A DNA stretch of 64,000 nucleotides from Euborellia annulipes (Eukaryota > Arthropoda > Insecta > Dermaptera > Anisolabididae): the NCBI GenBank assembly GCA_023213315.1, contig JAKCPI010013962.1:1-64000 (forward strand), read 5' to 3'. Made by a program: the position numbers and the translations under genes. Below, in pieces: positions 1 to 8,405 of the stretch. The notes beneath the pieces were generated by a model. That model saw only the letters and a program-made list of their open reading frames with translations, had not been told where the DNA came from and made no database searches. How positions within the stretch are numbered: position 1 is the first letter of the stretch; every line of letters begins with the position of its first letter.

Positions 1-119
1 TTATGTTTAGAAATAAATGAGTATTTCAAAAAATTTCTTATGTGGATGAATTTTTAAAGATAAACATTATTTTAATATATTGATTGTTTATTTTTGTCTT
101 ATTATAATTGGAATAATTA

Positions 120-866
120 TGTAAGGGGTCGACACCCGGCTGACACGAATCTAGAGTAGGGGAAAATAACTTACACTAGTTAATATAAGGAGAAGATTTA
201 TTTTATGGAAAATTATCTTTAAATCAGATTATGACAAATGATAAATTTAGAATACAAGAATTATTTAGACAATTAATAAATTTAGAATACAAGAATTATT
301 TAGACAATTAATAAATTTAGAATACAAGAATTATTTAGACAATTAATAAATTTAGAATACAAGAATTATTTAGACAATTAATAAATTTAGAATACAAGAA
401 TTATTTAGACAATTAATAAATTTAGAATACAAGAATTATTTAGACAATTCATAAATTTAGAATACAAGAATTATCTAGACAATTCATAATTTCAGAATAC
501 AAGAATTATTTAGACAATTCATAAATTTAGAATACAAGAATTATTTAGACAATTCATAAATTTAGAATACAAGAATTATTTACTTTAGAATTAATAACTT
601 TAGAATTGGCCAATCCTACTCACTCATCGTAACACGATCTCCACTCCGCGATCTCAGCGCGATCGATTTATCACCACAAGTCAAACCATCGATGTCTGTT
701 CCATTTGAATATCAGTCAACGAGTGTCCCAGGCGTTTTTCCATTTGGACGTTTTTCTCACACCCACACAACAGCATTCTCACACTGATAGGGGAGATTCC
801 CCCTCGCTTCCGTTAGTCAATGCATTTTTTCTAGGTCCCCAAAGGGGCTGCACCCACACTCTTACA
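120..866 (-). repeat. 3' LTR (747 bp)
   Basis: Same sequence as the 5' LTR apart from ten rather than eight 35-bp units, one extra G in a G-run near 790 and a few substitutions around 487-495. The high identity indicates recent insertion or gene conversion. Confidence 0.93.
239..590. repeat. 35-bp tandem array inside the 3' LTR (10 units)
   Basis: The core TTTAGAATACAAGAATTATT recurs every 35 bp from about 249 to 564. One unit (near 494) carries substitutions. The matching array in the other LTR, 8524-8805, has eight units. Copy-number change between the two LTRs of one insertion shows slippage during or after reverse transcription. Confidence 0.9.
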
Positions 867-875
867 TTCTTCCCT
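867..875 (-). promoter_or_regulatory. Polypurine tract
   Basis: Directly abutting the start of the 3' LTR on the minus strand is AGGGAAGAA, a purine run in the position expected for plus-strand DNA priming. Confidence 0.7.
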
Positions 876-881
876 GTTTTC

Positions 882-920
882 AAAAAGATGACTATGTCCT
901 TGGACATAGTCATCCTTTTT
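882..920. other. Perfect 13-bp stem hairpin beside the polypurine tract
   Basis: GATGACTATGTCC (887-899) and its exact complement (902-914) form a stem with a two-base loop, extended by an A5/T5 stretch after a one-base bulge. It sits about 7 bp inside the polypurine tract. It could be a 3' RNA structure of the element transcript; function unknown. Confidence 0.75.
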
Positions 921-1744
921 TTAAAGTTCGCCCGGGGGTGCTGTTCATGCGAAACTACTCGTCATGTAAACTAAATATTAACTTATATCTACACTTCACT
1001 TGTTAGTGTTCTGCTTCCCCTACCCGTAGTTCTGTTCCAACTACAAACCCCTCTCCTATACTACCGCGTATGTCTCAGTAGGTGGATCGTCGTCGTTGCT
1101 GACTTCTGTTTCTACCACTAACCCCTGCACAGGATCCTAAGGCGTTCGTCCGTACCCGCATTCTTCACGTAATTCGATGAAATCAGCGGTCGCCATGTTG
1201 ACCACCTGAGAGTTCGGCTCGACGGCAGACGTCTAACCGCTTAGGCGAGCCTCCTTAGAGTTAGCGAAACTATAATACCAACGAGAACCGGAGTGGGATG
1301 GTTCCCGTCGATCAGGCAGCTTTTCCAGGAGTACTTCCCACTGACCTAGTGGTTTGATGTCATCGTTCTATCTGCATGTTTGAAGAAAACACTGCACTTA
1401 TACAAGCCGGTTCTTGAAGAAAACACCGCACTTATATAAGTCGGTTGTGGAAGAAAACACCGTTCTTATACAAGTCGGTTGCGTTGGAGTATGGGCGCCA
1501 AGCAGAACAACGGTTCGATTTGTTGTCATTGTTCTACGTAGACTCTGTGCAGGAGTGCCGGTGATTAATGTTCTGTCGAACTGCGAACCACTCCTACTGC
1601 GACATGACTCGAGTCCGTAAGGGGGCCTGTATCACTGGGGGTTATGTACTCGAAACAACTCGTCACTTCGGTTTATGTTCTTTAGGGGAAGCAACACTAC
1701 CAACTGCAAAATTTCTCTGTACACTTCACCTTAACACTAACATA
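921..1744. other. 3' internal region of the gypsy element without intact ORF
   Basis: Between the env-like remnant and the hairpin lies about 820 bp without a convincing reading frame on either strand. It is less AT-rich than the host flank and contains a three-copy 34-bp repeat. It is probably decayed env sequence plus 3' untranslated region. Confidence 0.6.
1382..1483. repeat. 34-bp tandem repeat, 3 units
   Basis: GAAGAAAACAC recurs at 1382, 1416 and 1450, an exact 34-bp period, with TATACAAG-like and CGGTT segments conserved between units. It lies in the 3' non-coding part of the retrotransposon. Confidence 0.8.
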
Positions 1745-2300
1745 AAATAATACTTATATATAAGACTTAATTCTAGAGGGACTACCCATTTGAGTACAGA
1801 GGGTAATCCCGTACTTACAGTAGCCATAATATTCATCAATAGGGGGGGGATCAATCAGTCGTGCGTCCAGTTTCCCTTTGGCGGCCGACTGAATGATCTC
1901 GAGGACCTTCGACAATCAGTTTCGTAAGGACTGAACTGCGTACCCCAGGCGCCGCACGCGAACAATTATATACAGTGACCCACTGCAATTCCGTTCTAAT
2001 GTGTGACTATCTCTTCAGTCCTTTCGACCTAGGTTCTAATTATCGAATGTCCTCTCTTATATCTACATGACCCACGTGGAAGGGAGCGTATCGGTCATCT
2101 CCCAACGCCTTTAATTGTCCTCTGATGACCGATACCTTCCCCTCCACGGCCCCCCAGATCCAACTCCGTCATCAGCCGCCAGTGGTCCCCCGTAAACATA
2201 ATGGTATCTTGTTTTTCAAATATAAGCCCTTCTTTGGCTCCCGCCGCGGGGTTGTCCTCGCCACTAGGAACGGTAGATTTGATCCCTGAACTCACAGGCG
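1745..2300 (-). pseudogene. Decayed env-like region downstream of pol
   Basis: Downstream of pol on the same strand a 66-residue open stretch (2295-2095) encodes FTGDHWRLMTELDLG. A further piece in another frame continues to about 2045, and a third piece (about 1905-1748) encodes a segment with AAKGKLDARLIDPPP. The order and the W...LDL and A..G.L...LI.PP patterns resemble the ectodomain of baculovirus-F-like envelope proteins of insect errantiviruses. The pieces are in different frames and separated by stops, so no functional Env is made. The family assignment is a pattern judgement; a profile search with the Baculo_F model would settle it. Confidence 0.5.
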
Positions 2301-2322
2301 AAGTCCCGGTCCCACCTGCAAC

Positions 2323-5300
2323 TTAACGTTTCCTAAAGTTGAAAAGTCTCCTCTTGGGTGGCCTGCCTCGTCCCCTTAGACCGCGTCCCCGTGTACCCCC
2401 ACGGTTTCCGAGAGGTACTGCTACCGTTTCGCCGCCTACCCTGGGTGTACCTACACTAAATTCTGGCCCTATAGCATTATCTCGTACCCCTAGTTCCTCC
2501 GAATTACTTGTTTCTACGTCGCCAGGAGGGTTCAGGCCGCCTACTTCCGGGTCAACTTCATCACTCTCCTTCCCTCTCCTTTCCTCCGAATTATTTATTT
2601 CCACTTCGTCGGATGGATCCTGATCACCTACTTCCGGGTCTTCCGCCTCTACTTCACTGCGGCGCTCGTCATACTCTATGAGTTCCACAGGGCTGCTTAT
2701 CTCGAGTTCGTCTTGCCTCGTGGGACTGAGTGGTTCTAGCGTAGGCGGAGCTCCGTCTTCAGTAGGTCTCGACTCTGGTGGCGTTGTCGTTGTCTGATCT
2801 TCCCGTGGCGACTCTTCGCGTGTGGGGACAGAAGAGTATTCCCACCATGGGTTCGTTACCTCCTCGATATCTGGCTCCTCGTCGGTCTGCCATTCAGCCT
2901 CTGGTAGTTGTTGCGAGGCCCGTTGGTAAACTCGGAGACGTACTCGAGTATCCCTTATTTCTTCCAACAGGAGTTTCTTGACCTCACTCCATACCATCTG
3001 GTCTAATCCGCATGCCAGTCTGGGCATGGCTAAGTGGGTCAAATGGAACTGACCAACAACCTTCACCAGAGATTGGAAACATCGCTTTAACTGGATGTAA
3101 GTGGGCTTGTCTCGATAAGTGGGCTTAGTAACCAGATGTATGACTATACGGTTCGGATGGAATTGTATCAAGGCATCACCTATCGATGGATTCGGTACTG
3201 GCTCGCTCGGATGTCTGGGATATCTCGTGCGGACCTCCAAGGCCACACCTTTGGACATCTTGAGGTCAGCGGAGACACAATGTACGATGGCGAAATGGGC
3301 TGGAGCTTGAAAGAGGTCGCCGTTAATCTCCTCGCATTTGACTTCCCTTGTAGCTGTTGGCGTGGCATAATCTTTTTTCAGTCGATTTACGTGTACTCGG
3401 GTGGTCCTACGGGGACTCAGGGCGATCTCATAAACCACGGGGGAGACCACACGCGTTACAGCATAAGGTCCCTTCCAGGGGCTCCGTAGTTTGCGATTTT
3501 CTTCTGCCCCCACTGCTGGGCAGAACAGGTAAACTGCATCACCTACACTAAAACTCCGCAGTGTTCGCTTGCGATTTCGCTGATCCCGGGCTGCTCCGGT
3601 CTGTTTAACCGAGTTTGAGAGGGCCAATTGATGACTCGCATTGAGTCTATCCAGCATTCCATTGACGAAATCTTCTGTCGACCTCGTCAGCACTGGTTTA
3701 GGATATATCCTCGCAGGGAGGTGTTCTATTTCTCTCCCGAAAGTGAGGAAGTTGGGTGAGTACCCCGTGCTGCTATGTGGTGTAGCTCGATAGGCCGCAA
3801 CAGCAAAGGGTAGCATCTGGTCCCAATCCTTACCATCGGGACGCACGTAACACGCTAAGGTGTTGGCGATGGTCCGATGGAACCGTTCCAAACGACCGTT
3901 CGATTCTGGGTGGTAGGCGGTAGTCTGCCTTTTTGAAATCCCGAGCACCGCACACACATCCAACATCAGTTTGGAAGTGAAATTCTTACCCTGGTCGGTG
4001 AGTAAACGGTCCGGAATCCCATGGCGTACAATAATATTTTCCAATAGCGCTCTGGCTATTCGTTTGGCCGTTTGATTAGGGAGTGGTATGGCTTCTACAT
4101 ACCTCGTGAAGTGATCCAAACATGTTAGTATGTACTTATTTCCCCGGGTGCTGGTAGTGAGGGGTCCCACTATGTCAAGAGCGATGAGCTGGAACGGACC
4201 ATTCGGATGTTCGTGCGCCTGGACGGGGGCTCGTAAGCCGATCGGAGTTTTCCTAAGGGCGCATGCCCGGCACTTCTGCACGTACTCTTGGACGTCGTCG
4301 TGGATCGTGGGCCAGAAGCAGTAATGCTCCACGAGTTGTTGGGTAATCTTAGCGCTCTTATGCCCTGCCGTGACAGAATCGTGAAATTGGTGTATCACTT
4401 GTGGGACCAACAGGCTAGGGATGAACAACTTCCAGTCGTCTTGAGCGGTGAGCAGGTAGAGTAGGTCGTTATAATACGCCGTTTGCGCCTTCTTGTCTCG
4501 CACCCAGCTCTGGCATACTTCATCAGTCTCTTGTGCTTCACGAATTTCGTCGAGATCTACTGTAAGTTCCCCCACGGAGATCAACCGTACTATACGGCTG
4601 AGGGCATCTGCGTTACGGTGTAACTTTCCCGGCCGGTGTTCGACCGTGTATTTGAATTCTTCTAATCTTAAGGCCCATCTGGTCAGACGTTGAGAGGGGT
4701 CTTGTAGGCTCAACATCCACGTCAGTGCGGCATGATCAGTAATTAGAGTGAACTCGCGCCCGTACAAGTAGCATCTAAATTGTTTAGTTGCCCACATCAC
4801 TGCCAGTAACTCTTTCTCGGTTACCGTATAATTTTGTTCGGCTTTATTCAGTGCGCGACTGGCGTATGCAATAGGCCTATCGTATCCCCCACGCTTTTGC
4901 GAGAGGACCGCTCCAATAGCAAGTCCCGATGCATCTGTGGCCAGTATAAAGGGCTCCGTAAAATCGGGGTAGATCAAAACGCTATCACTACTCAGATAGC
5001 TTCGTAAGGTGTCAAACGCGCGTTCCTGCGCGTCTTCCCACTGGAATTTCTGATCCTTCCTGGTTAGCATAGTCAAGGGTCGCGCTATGGTCGCGTATCC
5101 CGGAATAAACCTCCTGTACCACCCAGAGAGGCCCAAGAACTGCTGTACCCCTTTCACCTCGTGTGGTGCGGGATAGTTACGGATTGCCTCTACGGTCTTC
5201 GGGTCAGGTCGAACACCCTCTCGACCCACCACATGACCCAAATACGCTACCTCGCCTACTGCAAATTTACATTTCTCGATTTGTATTTTCAGCCTGGCCA

Positions 5301-7119
5301 GACGCAGTCTTTCCAACACCCTCCCCAGTCGTTCAAGATGTTCATTAAAGGTGGTCCCAAATACGACCACATCGTCCAGATACACGTAACACTCCTCTCC
5401 TTTTATTCCTGCCAACACCCGATCCATTAATCTCTGGAAGGTGGCTGGTGCTCCGGCGAGCCCAAACGGCATCCTCTCGTATTCATAATGTCCCATTAAC
5501 GTTGTGAACGCCGTTTTTTCCTTATCCGCTGGATCCAACCGGATTTGATGGTATCCACTGGCTAGGTCAAGGGTCGAGAAGTATTGGGACTTTCCGAGGG
5601 CTTCTAGAGTTTCCGTAATATTTGGTAGGGGGTACACCGGAATGCTCGTCACGCTATTCAGGGCTCTGAAATCAGTGCAGAATCGGTATTTCACTGTCCC
5701 GTCCGTACTTTTCTTAGGGACTAGTACCACGGGTGCTGACCAAGGGGAGTCGGACTCAGTAATGACTCCTTCGGCTAGCATCTTCTCGATCTGCCTTTCC
5801 ACTTCAGGTCTCATTGCGTGTGGTACGCGGTACGGTCGTTTGTAAATGGGAGCTGCTTCACCAGTTACTATTCGGTGTTTAACACCGACCGCACATCCCA
5901 GACCTGATTTTCCCTCTTCGTAGATAATCTCCCAGTGCTCCTCTAGCAATTTCCTCAGGCGCTGTTGTTGCGGCTCGGGGAGATGTATTGTTTTCTCCTT
6001 AATCTGTGAGGTAACGTTCTCGTATGTTCCTGATTTAACGGAGATCTTACGGCACAGCTGGCTCTGTTCGTCTGTTGCAACTTGATTCGCCTGTGCCAGG
6101 TCTTCCTTATTGTCTATCACCGCCTCTTGGCCCGATAGGTTTACTACTCGGAGCGGCGCCTTTCCCGCGATCACTTTTACCAATGTCCTTCCTGCTCGGA
6201 GGGTAGGTTGGGCTAACACATGTGGTTCGAGGATCATTTCCTGCCCGTCCGCTATTCCCGGTACCTCTCCCCAGATGATCATTTCGGACCACTCGGGAAT
6301 CACTGTTCGGGATATAGCCCTAACTCGGATCGCTCCTTCCGTATTCTCCGTAAGCTCAACTTCCTCGGGGGACACACAGTCCTCTGAGGCTCTTCTAGGA
6401 TACTCAGTCCTTCTCTCGCCGGCACACTCAGCCACCGGCTCTTTTGGACACATAGTCCTTCGCTCATCGACACACTGAGTCGCCGACTCGCTGGAACACA
6501 TAGTTCGTTTCTCGTCGGCACACTTAGTCGCCGACTCGCTAGAACACATAGTTCGCTTCTCGTCGGCACACTTAGTCGCCGACTCGCTGGAACACATAGC
6601 CCCTTTCTTTAGGTTGTGGGTCGGTATTTTCGGCTCTATCTCCAACCACCTACACTCTCTCTTCCGGACGTCCAGCACCGCCCCTAAGGCGGCTAGGGCG
6701 TCCACCCCTAATAGACCGTCTTCCACTATGCCCACGTCTGCAATAACGAAGGGGAGCCGGACACACCGATGCTCTAGCGACACAAGGAGCCACTGCAGTC
6801 CTCTTATTGGCAATGGTCCTCCCATTATACCACAAGCCGTCCGGGGGTATGCCTCCATAGGTACTCCTCTGATCGGCTTCTTCAGGACAGATAGCTCCGC
6901 TCCCGTGTCGGCCAACATCGACCTGTCCACGCCCCCGATCGTCAGGGTGACACGCATAGTGGGAGATGTTAATCCGCTCACCGTGGTCACTACTAACGGC
7001 CTTTGCTCTTCCGGGCTCAATGTCGGGGTTCGTTGAGCCCGTTGTCTTTTGGGTGTTCCAGTTTCTGGGATGTTCCCTCCTCCCCTATCACTGTTCGGAT
7101 TGCCGTAGACTGGGGGCAT
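2323..7119 (-). CDS. pol: Pol polyprotein: protease, RT, RNase H, integrase, plus C-terminal macro domain
   Basis: Open frame of 1598 codons. In order: aspartic protease with DTGA at residues 71-74 and LLGVDAL near 135; a Cys-rich tandem repeat (173-248); reverse transcriptase (about 430-700) with LDLASGYHQ and catalytic YLDD near 580; RNase H (about 720-850) with ATDAS and TDH; integrase with HHCC zinc finger (about 910-950) and D,D,E residues in LDIVGP, LTDQG and NGRLERF; a GPY/F-type module with WKGPY near 1216. It then continues for about 370 residues: a macro domain (1260-1400), an acidic linker, and a basic tail with GRGRPPKRR (AT-hook-like). The ATG follows a stop in this frame closely, and the ORF overlaps gag by 103 bp in the -1 frame, so it is probably made by frameshifting rather than from this ATG. 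All catalytic motifs look intact. Confidence 0.95.
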   Translation of the reverse strand: MPPVYGNPNSDRGGGNIPETGTPKRQRAQRTPTLSPEEQRPLVVTTVSGLTSPTMRVTLTIGGVDRSMLADTGAELSVLKKPIRGVPMEAYPRTACGIMGGPLPIRGLQWLLVSLEHRCVRLPFVIADVGIVEDGLLGVDALAALGAVLDVRKRECRWLEIEPKIPTHNLKKGAMCSSESATKCADEKRTMCSSESATKCADEKRTMCSSESATQCVDERRTMCPKEPVAECAGERRTEYPRRASEDCVSPEEVELTENTEGAIRVRAISRTVIPEWSEMIIWGEVPGIADGQEMILEPHVLAQPTLRAGRTLVKVIAGKAPLRVVNLSGQEAVIDNKEDLAQANQVATDEQSQLCRKISVKSGTYENVTSQIKEKTIHLPEPQQQRLRKLLEEHWEIIYEEGKSGLGCAVGVKHRIVTGEAAPIYKRPYRVPHAMRPEVERQIEKMLAEGVITESDSPWSAPVVLVPKKSTDGTVKYRFCTDFRALNSVTSIPVYPLPNITETLEALGKSQYFSTLDLASGYHQIRLDPADKEKTAFTTLMGHYEYERMPFGLAGAPATFQRLMDRVLAGIKGEECYVYLDDVVVFGTTFNEHLERLGRVLERLRLARLKIQIEKCKFAVGEVAYLGHVVGREGVRPDPKTVEAIRNYPAPHEVKGVQQFLGLSGWYRRFIPGYATIARPLTMLTRKDQKFQWEDAQERAFDTLRSYLSSDSVLIYPDFTEPFILATDASGLAIGAVLSQKRGGYDRPIAYASRALNKAEQNYTVTEKELLAVMWATKQFRCYLYGREFTLITDHAALTWMLSLQDPSQRLTRWALRLEEFKYTVEHRPGKLHRNADALSRIVRLISVGELTVDLDEIREAQETDEVCQSWVRDKKAQTAYYNDLLYLLTAQDDWKLFIPSLLVPQVIHQFHDSVTAGHKSAKITQQLVEHYCFWPTIHDDVQEYVQKCRACALRKTPIGLRAPVQAHEHPNGPFQLIALDIVGPLTTSTRGNKYILTCLDHFTRYVEAIPLPNQTAKRIARALLENIIVRHGIPDRLLTDQGKNFTSKLMLDVCAVLGISKRQTTAYHPESNGRLERFHRTIANTLACYVRPDGKDWDQMLPFAVAAYRATPHSSTGYSPNFLTFGREIEHLPARIYPKPVLTRSTEDFVNGMLDRLNASHQLALSNSVKQTGAARDQRNRKRTLRSFSVGDAVYLFCPAVGAEENRKLRSPWKGPYAVTRVVSPVVYEIALSPRRTTRVHVNRLKKDYATPTATREVKCEEINGDLFQAPAHFAIVHCVSADLKMSKGVALEVRTRYPRHPSEPVPNPSIGDALIQFHPNRIVIHLVTKPTYRDKPTYIQLKRCFQSLVKVVGQFHLTHLAMPRLACGLDQMVWSEVKKLLLEEIRDTRVRLRVYQRASQQLPEAEWQTDEEPDIEEVTNPWWEYSSVPTREESPREDQTTTTPPESRPTEDGAPPTLEPLSPTRQDELEISSPVELIEYDERRSEVEAEDPEVGDQDPSDEVEINNSEERRGKESDEVDPEVGGLNPPGDVETSNSEELGVRDNAIGPEFSVGTPRVGGETVAVPLGNRGGTRGRGLRGRGRPPKRRLFNFRKR
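2920..3342 (-). other. Macro (ADP-ribose-binding) domain, OARD1/TARG1-like, within pol
   Basis: Residues 1260-1400 of pol show the macro fold signatures in order: GDLF (1267), a loop with HCVSADLKMSKGVA (1280), then LVTKPTYRDKPTY, then MPRLACGLDQMVW. This matches the OARD1/TARG1 subfamily, whose members bind ADP-ribose and remove ADP-ribose from acidic residues. The lysine and aspartate that correspond to the TARG1 catalytic pair appear present (K1332, D1373). The glycine-rich loop is altered (KMSKG rather than a GxG pattern) and the G before CGLD is replaced by A. It lies after integrase, in frame. Binding or hydrolase activity is inference. Confidence 0.88.
6376..6606 (-). repeat. 48-bp in-frame tandem repeat in pol between protease and RT
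   Basis: The encoded unit MCSSESATKCADEKRT (16 residues) occurs twice nearly exactly and then in progressively diverged copies to about residue 248. Each unit keeps a C-x7-C spacing, flanked by acidic/basic residues. The period of 48 bp preserves frame. Role unknown; it lies in the linker where other gypsy elements have no such repeat. Confidence 0.9.
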
Positions 7120-7988
7120 TCCCTAATGAAATGTCCAGATTTTCGGCATCTGAAACAGACTTGACCGGAGGACGCCTCTTTCCATGGCGTCTTTTTCGTA
7201 GGTGTAAGGGGCGCCTCCTTCTTTACTCGGCAGTCCCGAGATCGATGCCCCACGCGTTCGCAATTGAAACATCGTCCAGCAAAAGAAGGTTCGGGATACG
7301 TCCTGTGTCGTACTGGCGCAGACTCCAGTGCTGACCGGGCCGATCGGATTACTGGCCTCGCCCGTCGCTGCTCCTGTTCCCATCTTTGGGCGATGTCTAG
7401 AGCCTCTTCCACGGTGGTTGGGGCTGCCGCCCGGGTTTGTCGTCCCGGTTCCCCCACCAAACCGTCCAAAAAACGGGCCAACGTGGTGACACCAGTACCC
7501 TCCAGATGGATCCCTTCCATTGTTTCTAGTAGTCTCTCAAGGAATTCAACTGCCCGTTCGTTTTGGTGTTGTTCTAACTGGAGTATTCTCTTCAGTTTCT
7601 CTTGTGGCGATACTTCCGTCCCGAAACGCTCATGAAGGCGCCTCTTTGTCTGGTCCCAGCTCGCTCTTTCCTCTATGCTCTTCAATACTCGGAGGGCCGC
7701 CCCCCCGAGTTTCCATTCTAAAACGTTCCGCCGACTTTCGACGGGGATTCCCCCCATCTGAGCCAACTTGTCGAATCGAGACAAAAAGGGCCCTATTTCC
7801 CCTGTCCCTAACCATATTGGTAACTCGTTTAGGAGGGTCAGATTTGGCTCCCTTTCCAATCGAACCGTCACGGGTTCGGCGGCCCGCGTCATAGCCGCCG
7901 CCAGCTGCGCGGTAAGAGCCGCTAACTTCTCCTCCATCTTGGCCAACCTGTCCTCGGAAGTCATGTTCACAAAAAAAAATCCACTCAA
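7017..7988 (-). CDS. gag: Gag polyprotein with two CCHC zinc knuckles
   Basis: 323 codons. A coiled-coil-like N terminus (about 14-40) is followed by a retrotransposon capsid region (LPIWLGTGEIGPFLSRFDKL, then the RRLHERFG segment and the EFLERLL...LARFLDGL segment). Two CCHC nucleic-acid-binding knuckles sit near the C terminus: CFNCERVGHRSRDC (about 239) and CFRCRKSGHFIREC (about 276). A second ATG eight codons in (7964) may be the true start, since the first lies next to an A-rich leader. The 3' end overlaps pol by 103 bp, one frame apart. It forms the particle and packages the element RNA; the knuckles and length are normal for the family. Confidence 0.93.
   Translation of the reverse strand: MSGFFFVNMTSEDRLAKMEEKLAALTAQLAAAMTRAAEPVTVRLEREPNLTLLNELPIWLGTGEIGPFLSRFDKLAQMGGIPVESRRNVLEWKLGGAALRVLKSIEERASWDQTKRRLHERFGTEVSPQEKLKRILQLEQHQNERAVEFLERLLETMEGIHLEGTGVTTLARFLDGLVGEPGRQTRAAAPTTVEEALDIAQRWEQEQRRARPVIRSARSALESAPVRHRTYPEPSFAGRCFNCERVGHRSRDCRVKKEAPLTPTKKTPWKEASSGQVCFRCRKSGHFIRECPQSTAIRTVIGEEGTSQKLEHPKDNGLNEPRH
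7047..7053 (-). promoter_or_regulatory. Candidate -1 frameshift heptamer CCCAAAA
   Basis: In the gag frame the minus strand reads C CCA AAA, the X XXY YYZ form needed for simultaneous -1 slippage, 28 bp before the gag stop and inside the gag-pol overlap. Slippage here puts ribosomes in the pol frame about 45 residues before the protease motif. No downstream pseudoknot was worked out. Confidence 0.5.
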
Positions 7989-8385
7989 ATTTTCTCAAAC
8001 TTTGCTCCAAATTCCCCAAAATGACTGCTCAAAATTTGTTTAAAACTTTCACTTGGCTCAAAATTAATCTGATAAAAATTTAGTCTCAAAAAATTTTCCC
8101 CCTTCAAAAAGGTCGTCTCAAAAATTCCCCTCGGAAATATGACCCTGAATTTTTCCCTCAAAATGTGGCAAGAAATTTTCCAAAAATGTGCCTCAAAATT
8201 TTCTTTCAAAATTTCGCTCAAAATTTTTCTGCTCGAAATTTCCCTTTCGAAATCTAGCTCGAAGTTTTTATAAAATTCTTTGTCCTAGTGCAAGGGTGGT
8301 GCTCTCAACTTATGTTGAGCGAGCGCCCAATTGCAAAATTTTTGAAGTCCTAATTTCGTGACTCCAAAAACTTCGAAATTATCAA
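7989..8385 (-). other. 5' untranslated leader of the gypsy element
   Basis: About 400 bp between the primer-binding site and gag. The middle (8000-8280) is a loose repetition of TCAAAATTT-like words on the plus strand, giving many short AAATTT runs. No ORF of note. Confidence 0.7.
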
Positions 8386-8402
8386 CCCCACACCTGACAC
8401 CA
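8386..8402 (-). promoter_or_regulatory. Primer-binding site
   Basis: On the minus strand, three bases after the 5' LTR, the sequence starts TGGTGTCAGG, the expected TGG start of a tRNA 3'-end complement. Its first nine bases resemble tRNA-Leu primer sites used by other gypsy elements; the tRNA assignment is inference. Confidence 0.65.
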
Positions 8403-8405
8403 ATT

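Noticed and set aside
2339..7894. Numerous plus-strand and alternative minus-strand frames across gag-pol
   Set aside because: Shadows of the minus-strand gag and pol; no domain support.
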